Assembly (NCBI RefSeq): GCF_029836165.1
Contig: NZ_JAOEBG010000022.1
Coordinates: forward strand, 1 to 64,000
From: Pseudomonas sp. GD04091
GTDB lineage: Bacteria > Pseudomonadota > Gammaproteobacteria > Pseudomonadales > Pseudomonadaceae
Length of the DNA: 64,000 nucleotides
Reading direction: 5' to 3'
Position 1 is the stretch's first letter; every line of letters starts with the position of its first letter. Positions 56,809 to 64,000 of the stretch are shown one piece after another. The notes beneath the pieces are model-generated. The model had not been told where the DNA came from. It did not search any database and worked only from the letters and a program-made list of their open reading frames with translations. A program made the translations under genes and the position numbers.

Positions 56809-57507
56809 TTAAATGGTAACCAGGCCGCGCACACCTTCGGCCTGCATGTTTTCGCCCCGGCCGCGCTGGACGATTTCGCCGCGGGCCATGACCAGGTATT
56901 GGTCGGCCAGTTCCTCGGCGAAGTCGTAGAACTGCTCCACCAGCAGGATGGCCATGTCGCCACGGTCGGCCAGCTTGCGGATCACCGCGCCGATCTCCTT
57001 GATCACCGAGGGCTGGATGCCTTCGGTGGGCTCGTCGAGGATCAGCAGGCGCGGGCGGCTGGCCAGCGCGCGGCCGATGGCCAGCTGTTGCTGCTGGCCG
57101 CCCGAGAGGTCGCCGCCACGGCGTTGTTTCATCTGCTCCAGCACCGGGAACAGTTCGTAGATGAAGGCCGGGACTTCCCGCGCCTCGCGGGCGGGGAAGC
57201 GTGACAGGCCCATCAGCAGGTTTTCCTCGACGGTCAGGCGCGGGAAGATCTCGCGGCCCTGCGGCACGTAGGCGATGCCGGCCTGGACCCGCTGTTGGGG
57301 CTTGAGCGTGGTGATCGGCTTGCCTTCCCACTCCACGCGGCCCTCGCGGGCCGGCAGCAGGCCCATCAGGCAGCGCAGCAGGGTGGTCTTGCCCACGCCG
57401 TTGCGGCCCAGCAGGCAGGTGACTTCGCCGACCTTCGCCTCGAAGGACAGGCCGCGCAGGATGTGGCTGCCGCCGTAGTACTGGTGCAGGGTGTCGATTT
57501 TCAGCAT
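56809..57507 (-). CDS. urtE: Urea ABC transporter ATPase UrtE
   Basis: LivF-like ATPase of the urea uptake system. The 232 residues have Walker A GRNGVGKTT, signature LSGGQQQQL, Walker B LLILDEPTEGIQP (EGIQP is typical of UrtE) and H-loop LLVEQFYDFA. The start MLKIDTLHQYY was taken: a longer in-frame reading runs through the REP element. Last gene of urtABCDE, separated from urtD by a REP. Confidence 0.94.
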   Translation of the reverse strand: MLKIDTLHQYYGGSHILRGLSFEAKVGEVTCLLGRNGVGKTTLLRCLMGLLPAREGRVEWEGKPITTLKPQQRVQAGIAYVPQGREIFPRLTVEENLLMGLSRFPAREAREVPAFIYELFPVLEQMKQRRGGDLSGGQQQQLAIGRALASRPRLLILDEPTEGIQPSVIKEIGAVIRKLADRGDMAILLVEQFYDFAEELADQYLVMARGEIVQRGRGENMQAEGVRGLVTI

Positions 57508-57540
57508 GTGCGGTTCCTGGAGTGTTTGCATTTTGGCTAT

Positions 57541-57627
57541 TGGGGCCGCCTTGCGGCCCTTTCGCGACACAAGGCCGCTCCTACAGGACTGCGGCCTTGT
57601 GTCGCGAGAGGGCTGCGCAGCAGGCCC
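57541..57627. repeat. REP element inside urt operon (urtD-urtE gap)
   Basis: Arm TTCGCGACACAAGGCCGCTC (57560-57579) with a short, truncated second arm GCGGCCTTGTGTCGCG (57591-57606) and flanking hairpins. It separates cotranscribed genes, so it could stabilise upstream mRNA and lower urtE expression. Confidence 0.82.
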
Positions 57628-57633
57628 AGAGAT

Positions 57634-58487
<854 letters not shown>

Positions 58488-58491
<4 letters not shown>

Positions 58492-59567
58492 GGCTGTCTC
58501 CTTTTCTTCACAAGGCCGACCACGCCCTTGGGCAGGTACAGGGTCACCAGAATGAACAGCGCGCCGAGGAAGAACAGCCAGTATTCCGGGAACGCGACGG
58601 TGAACCAGCTCTTCATGCCATTGACCAGGCCGGCGCCGAGCAGCGGGCCGATCAGCGTGCCGCGCCCGCCCAGGGCCACCCACACGGCGGCCTCGATGGA
58701 ATTGGTCGGCGACATCTCGCTGGGGTTGATGATGCCTACCTGCGGCACGTACAGCGCCCCGGCCAGGCCGCACAGCACGGCGCTGAGCACCCATACCAGC
58801 AGCTTGAAACCACGCGGGTCGTAGCCACAGAACATCAGGCGGTTCTCCGCATCGCGCACGGCGGTGAGCAGGCGACCGAACTTGCTCTGGGTCAGGCGCC
58901 AGCACAGGTACAGGCTGGCCAGCAGCAGGCCGACCGTGAGCAGGAACAGCACGGCCCGGGTGCCCTGGGCGGCGATGTCGAAGCCGAGGATGGTGCGAAA
59001 GCTGGTGAAGCCGTTGTTGCCGCCAAAGCCGGTCTCGTTGCGAAAGAACAGCAGCATGCCGGCGAAGGTCAGCGCCTGGGTCATGATCGAGAAGTACACG
59101 CCCTTGATCCGCGAGCGGAAGGCGAAGAAACCGAACGCCAGCGCCAGCAAGCCCGGTGCGAGCACCACCAGGCACAGCGCCCAGGCGAAGTGCTGGGTGC
59201 CGGCCCAGTACCAGGGCAGCTCGCTCCACGACAGGAAGGTCATGAACCCCGGCAGCCCGTCGCCGGCCGCCTGGCGCATCAGGTACATGCCCATGGCGTA
59301 GCCACCCAGGGCGAAGAACAGGCCGTGGCCCAGCGACAGCAGCCCGGCATAGCCCCAGACCAGGTCCAGGGCCAGGGCGACGATGGCGTAGCAGAGGATC
59401 TTGCCGACCAGAGTCAGGGTGTAGGCCGAGACCTGCAGCGTGTGTCCGTCGGGCAGCAGCGACAGCAACGGCAGGGCCAGCAGCACCAGGACGACAACGG
59501 CGCCGACGGCCAGCGACACCTGGGTGCCGGCCTTGCGCGAGGCAGTGACAATCAATGGCTGGTTCAT
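58488..59567 (-). CDS. urtC: Urea ABC transporter permease UrtC
   Basis: LivM-like permease. The 359 residues have about ten helices, with DLVWGYAGLLSLGHGLFFAL and GGNNGFTSFRTILGFD segments typical of UrtC and the coupling loop TQSKFGRLLTAVRDAENRLM. ATG at 59567 overlaps the urtB stop; the longer frame is inside urtB. Forms the channel with UrtB. Confidence 0.95.
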
Positions 59568-61054
59568 CAGTCGATTACCCGTCCCTTGAGGGCGAACAGG
59601 CCTTGCGGGCGCTTCTGGATGAACAGAATGATCAGCGCAAGGATGAGGATCTTGCCCAGCACCGCACCGATCTGCGGCTCCAGCAGTTTGTTGGCGATAC
59701 CCAGCCCGAAGGCCGCCCACAGGCTGCCAGCCAGCTGGCCGACGCCGCCGAGCACCACCACCAGGAACGAGTCGATGATGTAGCTCTGGCCCAGGTCCGG
59801 CCCGACGTTGCCGACCTGGCTCAGGGCCACGCCACCGAGCCCGGCGATACCGGAGCCGAGGCCGAAGGCGAGCATGTCGACGCGGCCAGTGGATACCCCA
59901 CAGCAAGCCGCCATGTTGCGGTTCTGGGTGACCGCGCGCACGTTCAGGCCCAGCCGCGTGCGGTTGAGCAGCAGCCAGGTGAGCAGCACCACCGCCAGGG
60001 CGAAGCCGATGATCACCAGGCGGTTGTAGGGCAGCACCAGGTTGGGCAGCACCTGGATGCCACCGGACAGCCAGGCCGGGTTGCTCACCTCGACGTTCTG
60101 CGCGCCGAAGATCAACCGCACGGCCTGGATCAGGATCAGGCTGATGCCCCAGGTGGCCAGCAGGGTTTCCAGCGGTCGGCCGTAGAGGTGACGGATCACC
60201 GTGCGCTCCAGCGCCATGCCGACGCCCGCGCTGACGGCGAAGGCCACCGGCAGGGCGATCAGCGGGTAGAACTCGATGGCGCCGGGGGCGTAGCGCTGCA
60301 GCAGCACCTGGACCATGTAGGTGCTGTAGGCGCCGAGCATCAGCATTTCGCCATGGGCCATGTTGATCACGCCCAGCAGGCCGAAGGTGATCGCCAGGCC
60401 CAGCGCCGCCAGCAGCAGGATCGAGCCCAGCGACAGGCCGCTGAAGGCCTGGCCGAGCAGTTCGCCGACCAGCAGCTTGCGCTTGACCTGGGCCAGGCTG
60501 GTTTCAGCAGCGGTGCGCACGCCCGGGTCGGCTTCTGCATCGGGTTGCAGCAGCGCTTCAAGGCGGGTGCGGGCCAGCGGGTCGCCGGTTTCGCCGAGCA
60601 GGCGCACGGCGGCCAGGCGTACCGCGGGTTCGCTGGCGCCCAGTTGCAGGTTGGCCAGGGCCAGGCCGAGGGCGGCGTGCACGGCGGCGTCCGGTTCGCT
60701 GGCGAAGCGGCGGTCGAGGAAGGCCATCTGCGCGGGTTGCGCGGTTTTCTGCAATTGCTGGGCGGCGGCCAGGCGGATGTTGGTCTGGTCGCTGAACAGT
60801 TGGTGGCTGGCCAGGGCGTTGTCGATCAGGCCGCGCAGGCGATTGTTCAGGCGCAGTTTGCGGTTGTCGTTGTCGGCGATGCGGCCCTGGCGCAGGTTTT
60901 CCAGCAGCGCCAGGCGGGCGGCATCGGGTTGCGCGGCCCAGGTTTCGAGCAGGCGTGCCTGTTCGGCGGGCTTGGCGGTGAGGAAGAATTCACCTTCACT
61001 GGCTTGGGTGGCCAGGGGCAGTAATAACAAGAGCGTGAGCAGGAATCTGAGCAT
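59567..61054 (-). CDS. urtB: Urea ABC transporter permease UrtB
   Basis: LivH-like permease with a UrtB-specific long N-terminal periplasmic region. The 495 residues begin with a signal-like anchor (MLRFLLTLLLLLPLATQASE), then about 180 residues of HEAT-like helices (RLAAVRLLGETGDPLARTRL), then the permease domain with GVINMAHGEMLMLGAY and TQNRNMAACCGVSTGRVDM. AGGAATACC precedes the ATG. Separated from urtA by a REP pair. Confidence 0.95.
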   Translation of the reverse strand: MLRFLLTLLLLLPLATQASEGEFFLTAKPAEQARLLETWAAQPDAARLALLENLRQGRIADNDNRKLRLNNRLRGLIDNALASHQLFSDQTNIRLAAAQQLQKTAQPAQMAFLDRRFASEPDAAVHAALGLALANLQLGASEPAVRLAAVRLLGETGDPLARTRLEALLQPDAEADPGVRTAAETSLAQVKRKLLVGELLGQAFSGLSLGSILLLAALGLAITFGLLGVINMAHGEMLMLGAYSTYMVQVLLQRYAPGAIEFYPLIALPVAFAVSAGVGMALERTVIRHLYGRPLETLLATWGISLILIQAVRLIFGAQNVEVSNPAWLSGGIQVLPNLVLPYNRLVIIGFALAVVLLTWLLLNRTRLGLNVRAVTQNRNMAACCGVSTGRVDMLAFGLGSGIAGLGGVALSQVGNVGPDLGQSYIIDSFLVVVLGGVGQLAGSLWAAFGLGIANKLLEPQIGAVLGKILILALIILFIQKRPQGLFALKGRVID

Positions 61055-61080
61055 TAGGTATTCCTGTGAAGTCAGGGTAA

Positions 61081-61186
61081 GGCGAGGGCTTCGCCCTCGA
61101 TCGCGACACAAGGCCGCTCCCACATTGGAACGCGATCTACCTGTGGGAGCGGCCTTGTGTCGCGAAAGGGCCGCAAAGCGGCCCCC
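61081..61186. repeat. REP pair inside urt operon (urtA-urtB gap)
   Basis: Arms TCGCGACACAAGGCCGCTCC (61101-61120) and GGAGCGGCCTTGTGTCGCGA (61146-61165), flanked by GCGAGGGC-TTC-GCCCTCG and GGGCCGC-AAA-GCGGCCC hairpins. It immediately follows urtA, the gene expected to be made in excess, so a role in 3' mRNA protection fits. Confidence 0.85.
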
Positions 61187-61192
61187 AGTCAC

Positions 61193-62458
61193 TCAGTTGC
61201 CTTTCACCGCATAATCAGGCCGCTTGTCATTCCCCGGAATGAACGGACTCCAAGGCTGCGCCCGCAACGGCTGCTCGGTCTCCCACACAACACTGAACTG
61301 CCCGTCATCCTGGATCTCGCCGATCATCACCGGCTTGTGCAGGTGGTGGTTGCTCTTGTCCATGGTCAGGGTGAAACCCGACGGCGCCTCGAAGCTCTGC
61401 CCGGCCAGCGCCTCGCGCACCTTGTCCACATCGGTGCTGCCAGCCTTCTGCGCCGCCTGCGCCCACATGTGAATGCCCACGTAGGTGGCCTCCATCGGGT
61501 CGTTGGTCACCGCCTTGTCGGCGCCTGGCAGGTTCTTGGCCTTGGCATAGGCCTTCCAGTCGGCGACGAACTTCTGGTTCACCGGGTTATCCACAGACTC
61601 GAAGTAGTTCCACGCCGCCAGGTGACCCACCAGCGGCTTGGTGTCGATGCCGCGCAGTTCCTCTTCGCCCACCGAGAACGCCACCACCGGCACATCGGTA
61701 GCCTTCAGGCCCTGGTTGGCCAGCTCCTTGTAGAACGGCACGTTGGAGTCGCCGTTGACCGTGGAGATGACCGCCGTCCTGCCGCCGGCGGAGAACTTCT
61801 TGATGTTGGCGACGATGGTCTGGTAATCGCTGTGGCCGAACGGCGTGTACACCTCCTCGATGTCCTTGTCGGCCACGCCCTTGCTGTGCAGGAAGGCGCG
61901 CAGGATCTTGTTGGTGGTGCGCGGGTAGACATAGTCGGTGCCCAGCAGGAAGAAGCGCTTGGCGCCGCCGCCGTCCTCGCTCATCAGGTACTCGACGGCG
62001 GGGATCGCCTGCTGGTTGGGCGCGGCACCGGTGTAGAACACGTTCGGCGACATCTCTTCACCCTCGTACTGCACCGGGTAGAACAGCAGGCCGTTGAGCT
62101 CCTCGAACACCGGCAGCACGGATTTGCGCGACACCGAGGTCCAGCAGCCGAACACCACCGCCACCTTGTCCTGGGTCAGCAGCTGGCGGCTCTTCTCGGC
62201 GAACAGCGGCCAGTTGGACGCCGGGTCCACCACCACCGCCTCGAGCTGCTTGCCGTTGACCCCGCCCTTGGCGTTGATCTGGTCGATGGTCATCAGCGCC
62301 ATGTCCTTGAGCGAGGTCTCGGATATCGCCATGGTCCCCGACAGCGAATGCAGGATGCCGACCTTGATGGTCTCGGCGGCCTGGATGCTCCAGCTCAGGC
62401 CCATCGCGGCGATCGATGCGCTGAGGGTGAAGGCCTTGATCAGACTGCGTCGCTTCAT
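61193..62458 (-). CDS. urtA: Urea ABC transporter substrate-binding protein UrtA
   Basis: Periplasmic urea receptor of the LivK superfamily. The 421 residues have a signal peptide (MKRRSLIKAFTLSASIAAMG, twin-Arg-like RRSLIK start), then KVGILHSLSGTMAISETSLKD, FGCWTSVSRKSVLPVFEELNG and YPVQYEGEE, all family hallmarks. GGAG lies about ten bases before the ATG. First gene of urtABCDE. Urease is not in this window. Confidence 0.95.
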   Translation of the reverse strand: MKRRSLIKAFTLSASIAAMGLSWSIQAAETIKVGILHSLSGTMAISETSLKDMALMTIDQINAKGGVNGKQLEAVVVDPASNWPLFAEKSRQLLTQDKVAVVFGCWTSVSRKSVLPVFEELNGLLFYPVQYEGEEMSPNVFYTGAAPNQQAIPAVEYLMSEDGGGAKRFFLLGTDYVYPRTTNKILRAFLHSKGVADKDIEEVYTPFGHSDYQTIVANIKKFSAGGRTAVISTVNGDSNVPFYKELANQGLKATDVPVVAFSVGEEELRGIDTKPLVGHLAAWNYFESVDNPVNQKFVADWKAYAKAKNLPGADKAVTNDPMEATYVGIHMWAQAAQKAGSTDVDKVREALAGQSFEAPSGFTLTMDKSNHHLHKPVMIGEIQDDGQFSVVWETEQPLRAQPWSPFIPGNDKRPDYAVKGN

Positions 62459-62501
62459 GTGCTCACTCCGATGTGATGGTGGGTGTTGGCCTGGTCGGAG
62501 A

Positions 62502-62519
62502 TTGCAAGGGCTGTGCCGG
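62502..62519 (-). promoter_or_regulatory. Sigma-54 (-24/-12) promoter of urtABCDE
   Basis: On the minus strand CGGCACAGCCCTTGCA matches TGGCAC-N5-TTGCW with one mismatch and the correct ten-base spacing between GG and GC. The start would be near 62492, about 35 bases before urtA. Confidence 0.75.
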
Positions 62520-62571
62520 GTGATGGAATGTGCGTGATAGAGCGGTTGTGCGACGAATCGGGGCGCGGGGT

Positions 62572-62588
62572 GGGGCCAGGATGGTGCT
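62572..62588 (-). promoter_or_regulatory. Weak NtrC-like site upstream of urt promoter
   Basis: On the minus strand AGCACC-ATCC-TGGCCCC shares nine of 13 positions with TGCACC-N4-TGGTGCA. It lies about 90 bases upstream of the predicted start, a normal enhancer distance. Suggestive only. Confidence 0.3.
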
Positions 62589-62647
62589 TGCAGGCCGGGC
62601 CTGCACAGGATTGGGGCCGGGGGCGATGAACACTTTTGACACATAAG

Positions 62648-62663
62648 CGGTACTTGAGTACCG
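62648..62663. promoter_or_regulatory. 16-bp inverted repeat, operator candidate
   Basis: CGGTACT-TG-AGTACCG, a perfect seven-base inverted repeat with a two-base centre, in the divergent gap between urtA and the small-ORF pair. Too tight for an RNA hairpin, so more likely a protein-binding site; the regulator is unknown. Confidence 0.45.
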
Positions 62664-62670
62664 TGCCGCA

Positions 62671-62855
62671 CCGCAGTAGTTTCTGCGGTTCGGGATTGGC
62701 GTCCCGGATACAGAGAGCGGGCACTTTTAGCAGTGTCCTGCATGGCTGCACCCGTTATGGGCGGAGCCGTGTGTGGGAGCCTCCGGGCTCACCGGCTCTC
62801 TCTGTCCGGCACGCCAACCCGCACGGCTCCGTCCACCCATATTGGCGTGTGGGTG
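62671..62855 (+). ncRNA. Structured leader upstream of small-ORF pair
   Basis: Five helices can be drawn by eye: CCGCAG/CTGCGG (62671-62688), CGGGA/TCCCG (62691-62706), GGGCAC/GTGTCC (62719-62738), a 16-base long-range helix pairing 62758-62773 with 62820-62835, and CACCCA/TGGGTG (62834-62855), which clashes slightly with the previous one and could be an alternative fold. The last ends about 25 bases before the AAGGAG of the first small ORF. It may be a cis-acting regulator or a separate small RNA; not matched to a known class. Confidence 0.5.
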
Positions 62856-62892
62856 CGGAGCGTCATTACGGAGAGCCGCAAGGAGATGCACC

Positions 62893-62970
62893 ATGCTCAA
62901 GAAGATCGTTCCAGATCCACCGTTCGCATTTGCTGAAATCGCCACCTTTCATCGAGAGGTGCAGCCATGA
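62893..62970 (+). CDS. 25-residue leader-type small ORF
   Basis: Reads MLKKIVPDPPFAFAEIATFH then REVQP. An excellent ribosome site AAGGAG lies seven bases before the ATG. The stop overlaps the next ORF's start as ATGA, so it may serve to couple or regulate translation of the second ORF or be a real peptide. The start MLKKIVPDPP recalls the beginnings of small Pseudomonas-specific proteins of unknown function. Confidence 0.6.
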   Translation: MLKKIVPDPPFAFAEIATFHREVQP

Positions 62971-63266
62971 ACCAGGAATCGCTGGTCAACCTCACCCCCC
63001 GCAAATCACGTCCCGTCACCGCCAGTGCCCACTTTGGCACCTGCAATCACGCCCACGATCCGATGCTCTCGGTGCAGGCCGGGGTCGATAGCGAGGATGC
63101 GCTGGTGTGTGCCGTGGCGGCGTTGAAAGCAGCGTATGAGACCAATGCCGCTGCGCTGGAAAAGGCGCAGGAGCCGTTGCGTAGTTTGCTGACGGCGACG
63201 GAGAACTCGCTGGAGAAAGGTCTGGCGCTGGCCGAGGCGGTGCTCGAAGGCTTGGAGCAAGGCTGA
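62967..63266 (+). CDS. Small hypothetical protein (DUF3077/DUF6124-like)
   Basis: A 99-residue, probably cytosolic and largely helical protein. The central LSVQAGVDSEDALVCAVAAL resembles the Pseudomonas-restricted DUF3077 pattern (F-x-V-x-x-G-x-x-x-x-D-A-L); the C-terminal half is a long Ala/Glu/Leu helix. The family match is from memory and tentative. Translation is probably coupled to the 25-codon ORF by ATGA. A REP pair follows. No function is known. Confidence 0.7.
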   Translation: MNQESLVNLTPRKSRPVTASAHFGTCNHAHDPMLSVQAGVDSEDALVCAVAALKAAYETNAAALEKAQEPLRSLLTATENSLEKGLALAEAVLEGLEQG

Positions 63267-63274
63267 CAATCGCC

Positions 63275-63381
63275 GGGGCTGCTGCGCAGCCCTTTCGCGA
63301 CACAAGGCCGCTCCTACAGATGATCGCGTTCCCCCTGTAGGAGCGGCCTTGTGTCGCGAAAGGGCCGCGCAGCGGCCCCAT
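63275..63381. repeat. REP pair before cycA
   Basis: Arms TTCGCGACACAAGGCCGCTC (63294-63313) and GAGCGGCCTTGTGTCGCGAA (63341-63360), with GGGCTGC-TGC... and GGGCCGC-GCA-GCGGCCC flanking hairpins. Between convergent genes. Confidence 0.85.
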
Positions 63382-63389
63382 TGGCCGGA

Positions 63390-64000
63390 TCAGTTGTTAG
63401 ATGCTTCACGCACCGCCGCACGTGGCTGGCGCTTGCTGCGCACGAACTGATAGGTCACCGCCAGAATCACGAACCAGATTGGCGTCACCAGCAGCGCCGA
63501 GCGCGTATCCGCTTCCAGGCTCAGCAGCACCAGGATGCCGGCGAAGAACACCAGGCACACGTAGCACATGAAGCGCCCACCCGGCATCTTGTAGGTGGAT
63601 TGCTCATGCAGCGCCGCACGCTGTTTGCGGTAGCTCAGATACGACAGCAGGATCAGCGTCCACACGAACATGAACAGCACCGCCGACACCGTCGTCACCA
63701 GGGTGAAGGCTTCGATCACGTTGGGTACCAGGTAGATCAGCACCGCGCCCAGCAGCAGGCAGGTGCAGGAGAAGTACAGGCCGTTGGCCGGCACCGCGCG
63801 GCGTGAGAGTTTCTCGAACGCCTTGGGTGCATCGCCCTCCTGGGCCAGGCCGAACAGCATGCGGCTAGTGGAGAACACCCCGCTGTTGGCCGACGAGGCC
63901 GCCGAGGTCAGCACCACGAAGTTGATGATGCTCGCCGCCGCCGGCAGGCCGGCCAGCACGAACAGCTCGACGAACGGGCTCTTGCCCGGCACCACGTCGC
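63390..64000 (-). CDS. cycA: D-serine/D-alanine/glycine transporter CycA, C-terminal part
   Basis: The last 203 or so residues of an APC-family amino acid permease; the 5' part runs off the window. The visible sequence (SPFVELFVLAGLPAAASIIN, TSAASSANSGVFSTSRMLFG, AVPANGLYFSCTCLLLGAVL) follows E. coli CycA closely. About five helices remain. Proton-coupled uptake of glycine, D-alanine and D-serine is expected. Confidence 0.9.
   Translation of the reverse strand, partial: DVVPGKSPFVELFVLAGLPAAASIINFVVLTSAASSANSGVFSTSRMLFGLAQEGDAPKAFEKLSRRAVPANGLYFSCTCLLLGAVLIYLVPNVIEAFTLVTTVSAVLFMFVWTLILLSYLSYRKQRAALHEQSTYKMPGGRFMCYVCLVFFAGILVLLSLEADTRSALLVTPIWFVILAVTYQFVRSKRQPRAAVREASNN

Noticed and set aside
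57508-57570. urtE start upstream at 57570 (MSRKGRKAAP...)
   Set aside because: That extension is a translation of the REP element; the same peptide string appears next to other REPs.

Overview
This window is chromosomal DNA from a Pseudomonas of the P. putida group. The evidence is the gene order queG-nnrD-tsaE-amiB-mutL-miaA-hfq-hflX-hflK-hflC-hisZ-purA, azurin, DesT, OsmE and PsiF homologues, high-GC coding sequence, and about 15 palindromic REP elements of the kinds seen in that group. No prophage, insertion sequence, plasmid gene or CRISPR array is visible; most of the window is core genome.

Layout. 1-13.4 kb holds tRNA modification, cell-wall and DNA-repair genes (queG on the minus strand; nnrD, tsaE, amiB, mutL, miaA, hfq, hflX, hflKC, hisZ, purA on the plus strand), mostly with overlapping or near-touching ends. 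13.5-18.3 kb has a chemoreceptor gene behind a sigma-54-type promoter and a convergent two-gene iron-type ABC transporter. 18.5-28.7 kb has two identical tandem tRNA-Leu(CAG) genes, rnr-rlmB, the ribosomal cluster rpsF-rpsR-DUF2232-rplI, dnaB and the radical-SAM gene ygiQ. 28.8-32.3 kb has a LOG-family gene, a 29-codon small ORF, azurin, and nadE-pncB for NAD salvage and synthesis. 32.5-37.9 kb is the branched-chain amino acid operon livKHMGF behind a near-perfect sigma-54 promoter. 38.05-38.45 kb is a gene-free stretch packed with DnaA-box-like sequences. 38.6-56.8 kb is more accessory: SDR, AGE epimerase, DesT-like regulator, acyl-CoA-oxidase-like protein, a secreted 15-residue-repeat protein, AsmA, a deletion scar joining a tetR remnant to a 5'-truncated epoxide hydrolase, ferritin-like protein, osmE, lipase, DMT exporter with divergent AraC regulator, psiF, AI-2E-family protein, an Hsp70-like gene divergent from cbpA-cbpM, and two acetyltransferases. 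56.8-62.5 kb is the urea ABC transporter urtABCDE (minus strand), also behind a sigma-54 promoter. 62.6-63.3 kb has a heavily structured leader in front of two overlapping small ORFs. The window ends inside cycA.

Functional themes. Two nitrogen-acquisition operons (liv and urt) each carry a -24/-12 promoter and a partial NtrC-like site, so both probably belong to the nitrogen-limitation regulon. An RpoH-type promoter precedes cbpA. The strongest candidates for something undescribed are the DnaA-box cluster between livF and the SDR gene (a possible DnaA titration or reactivation site, not the known oriC neighbourhood) and the structured leader with coupled small ORFs at 62.6-63.3 kb.
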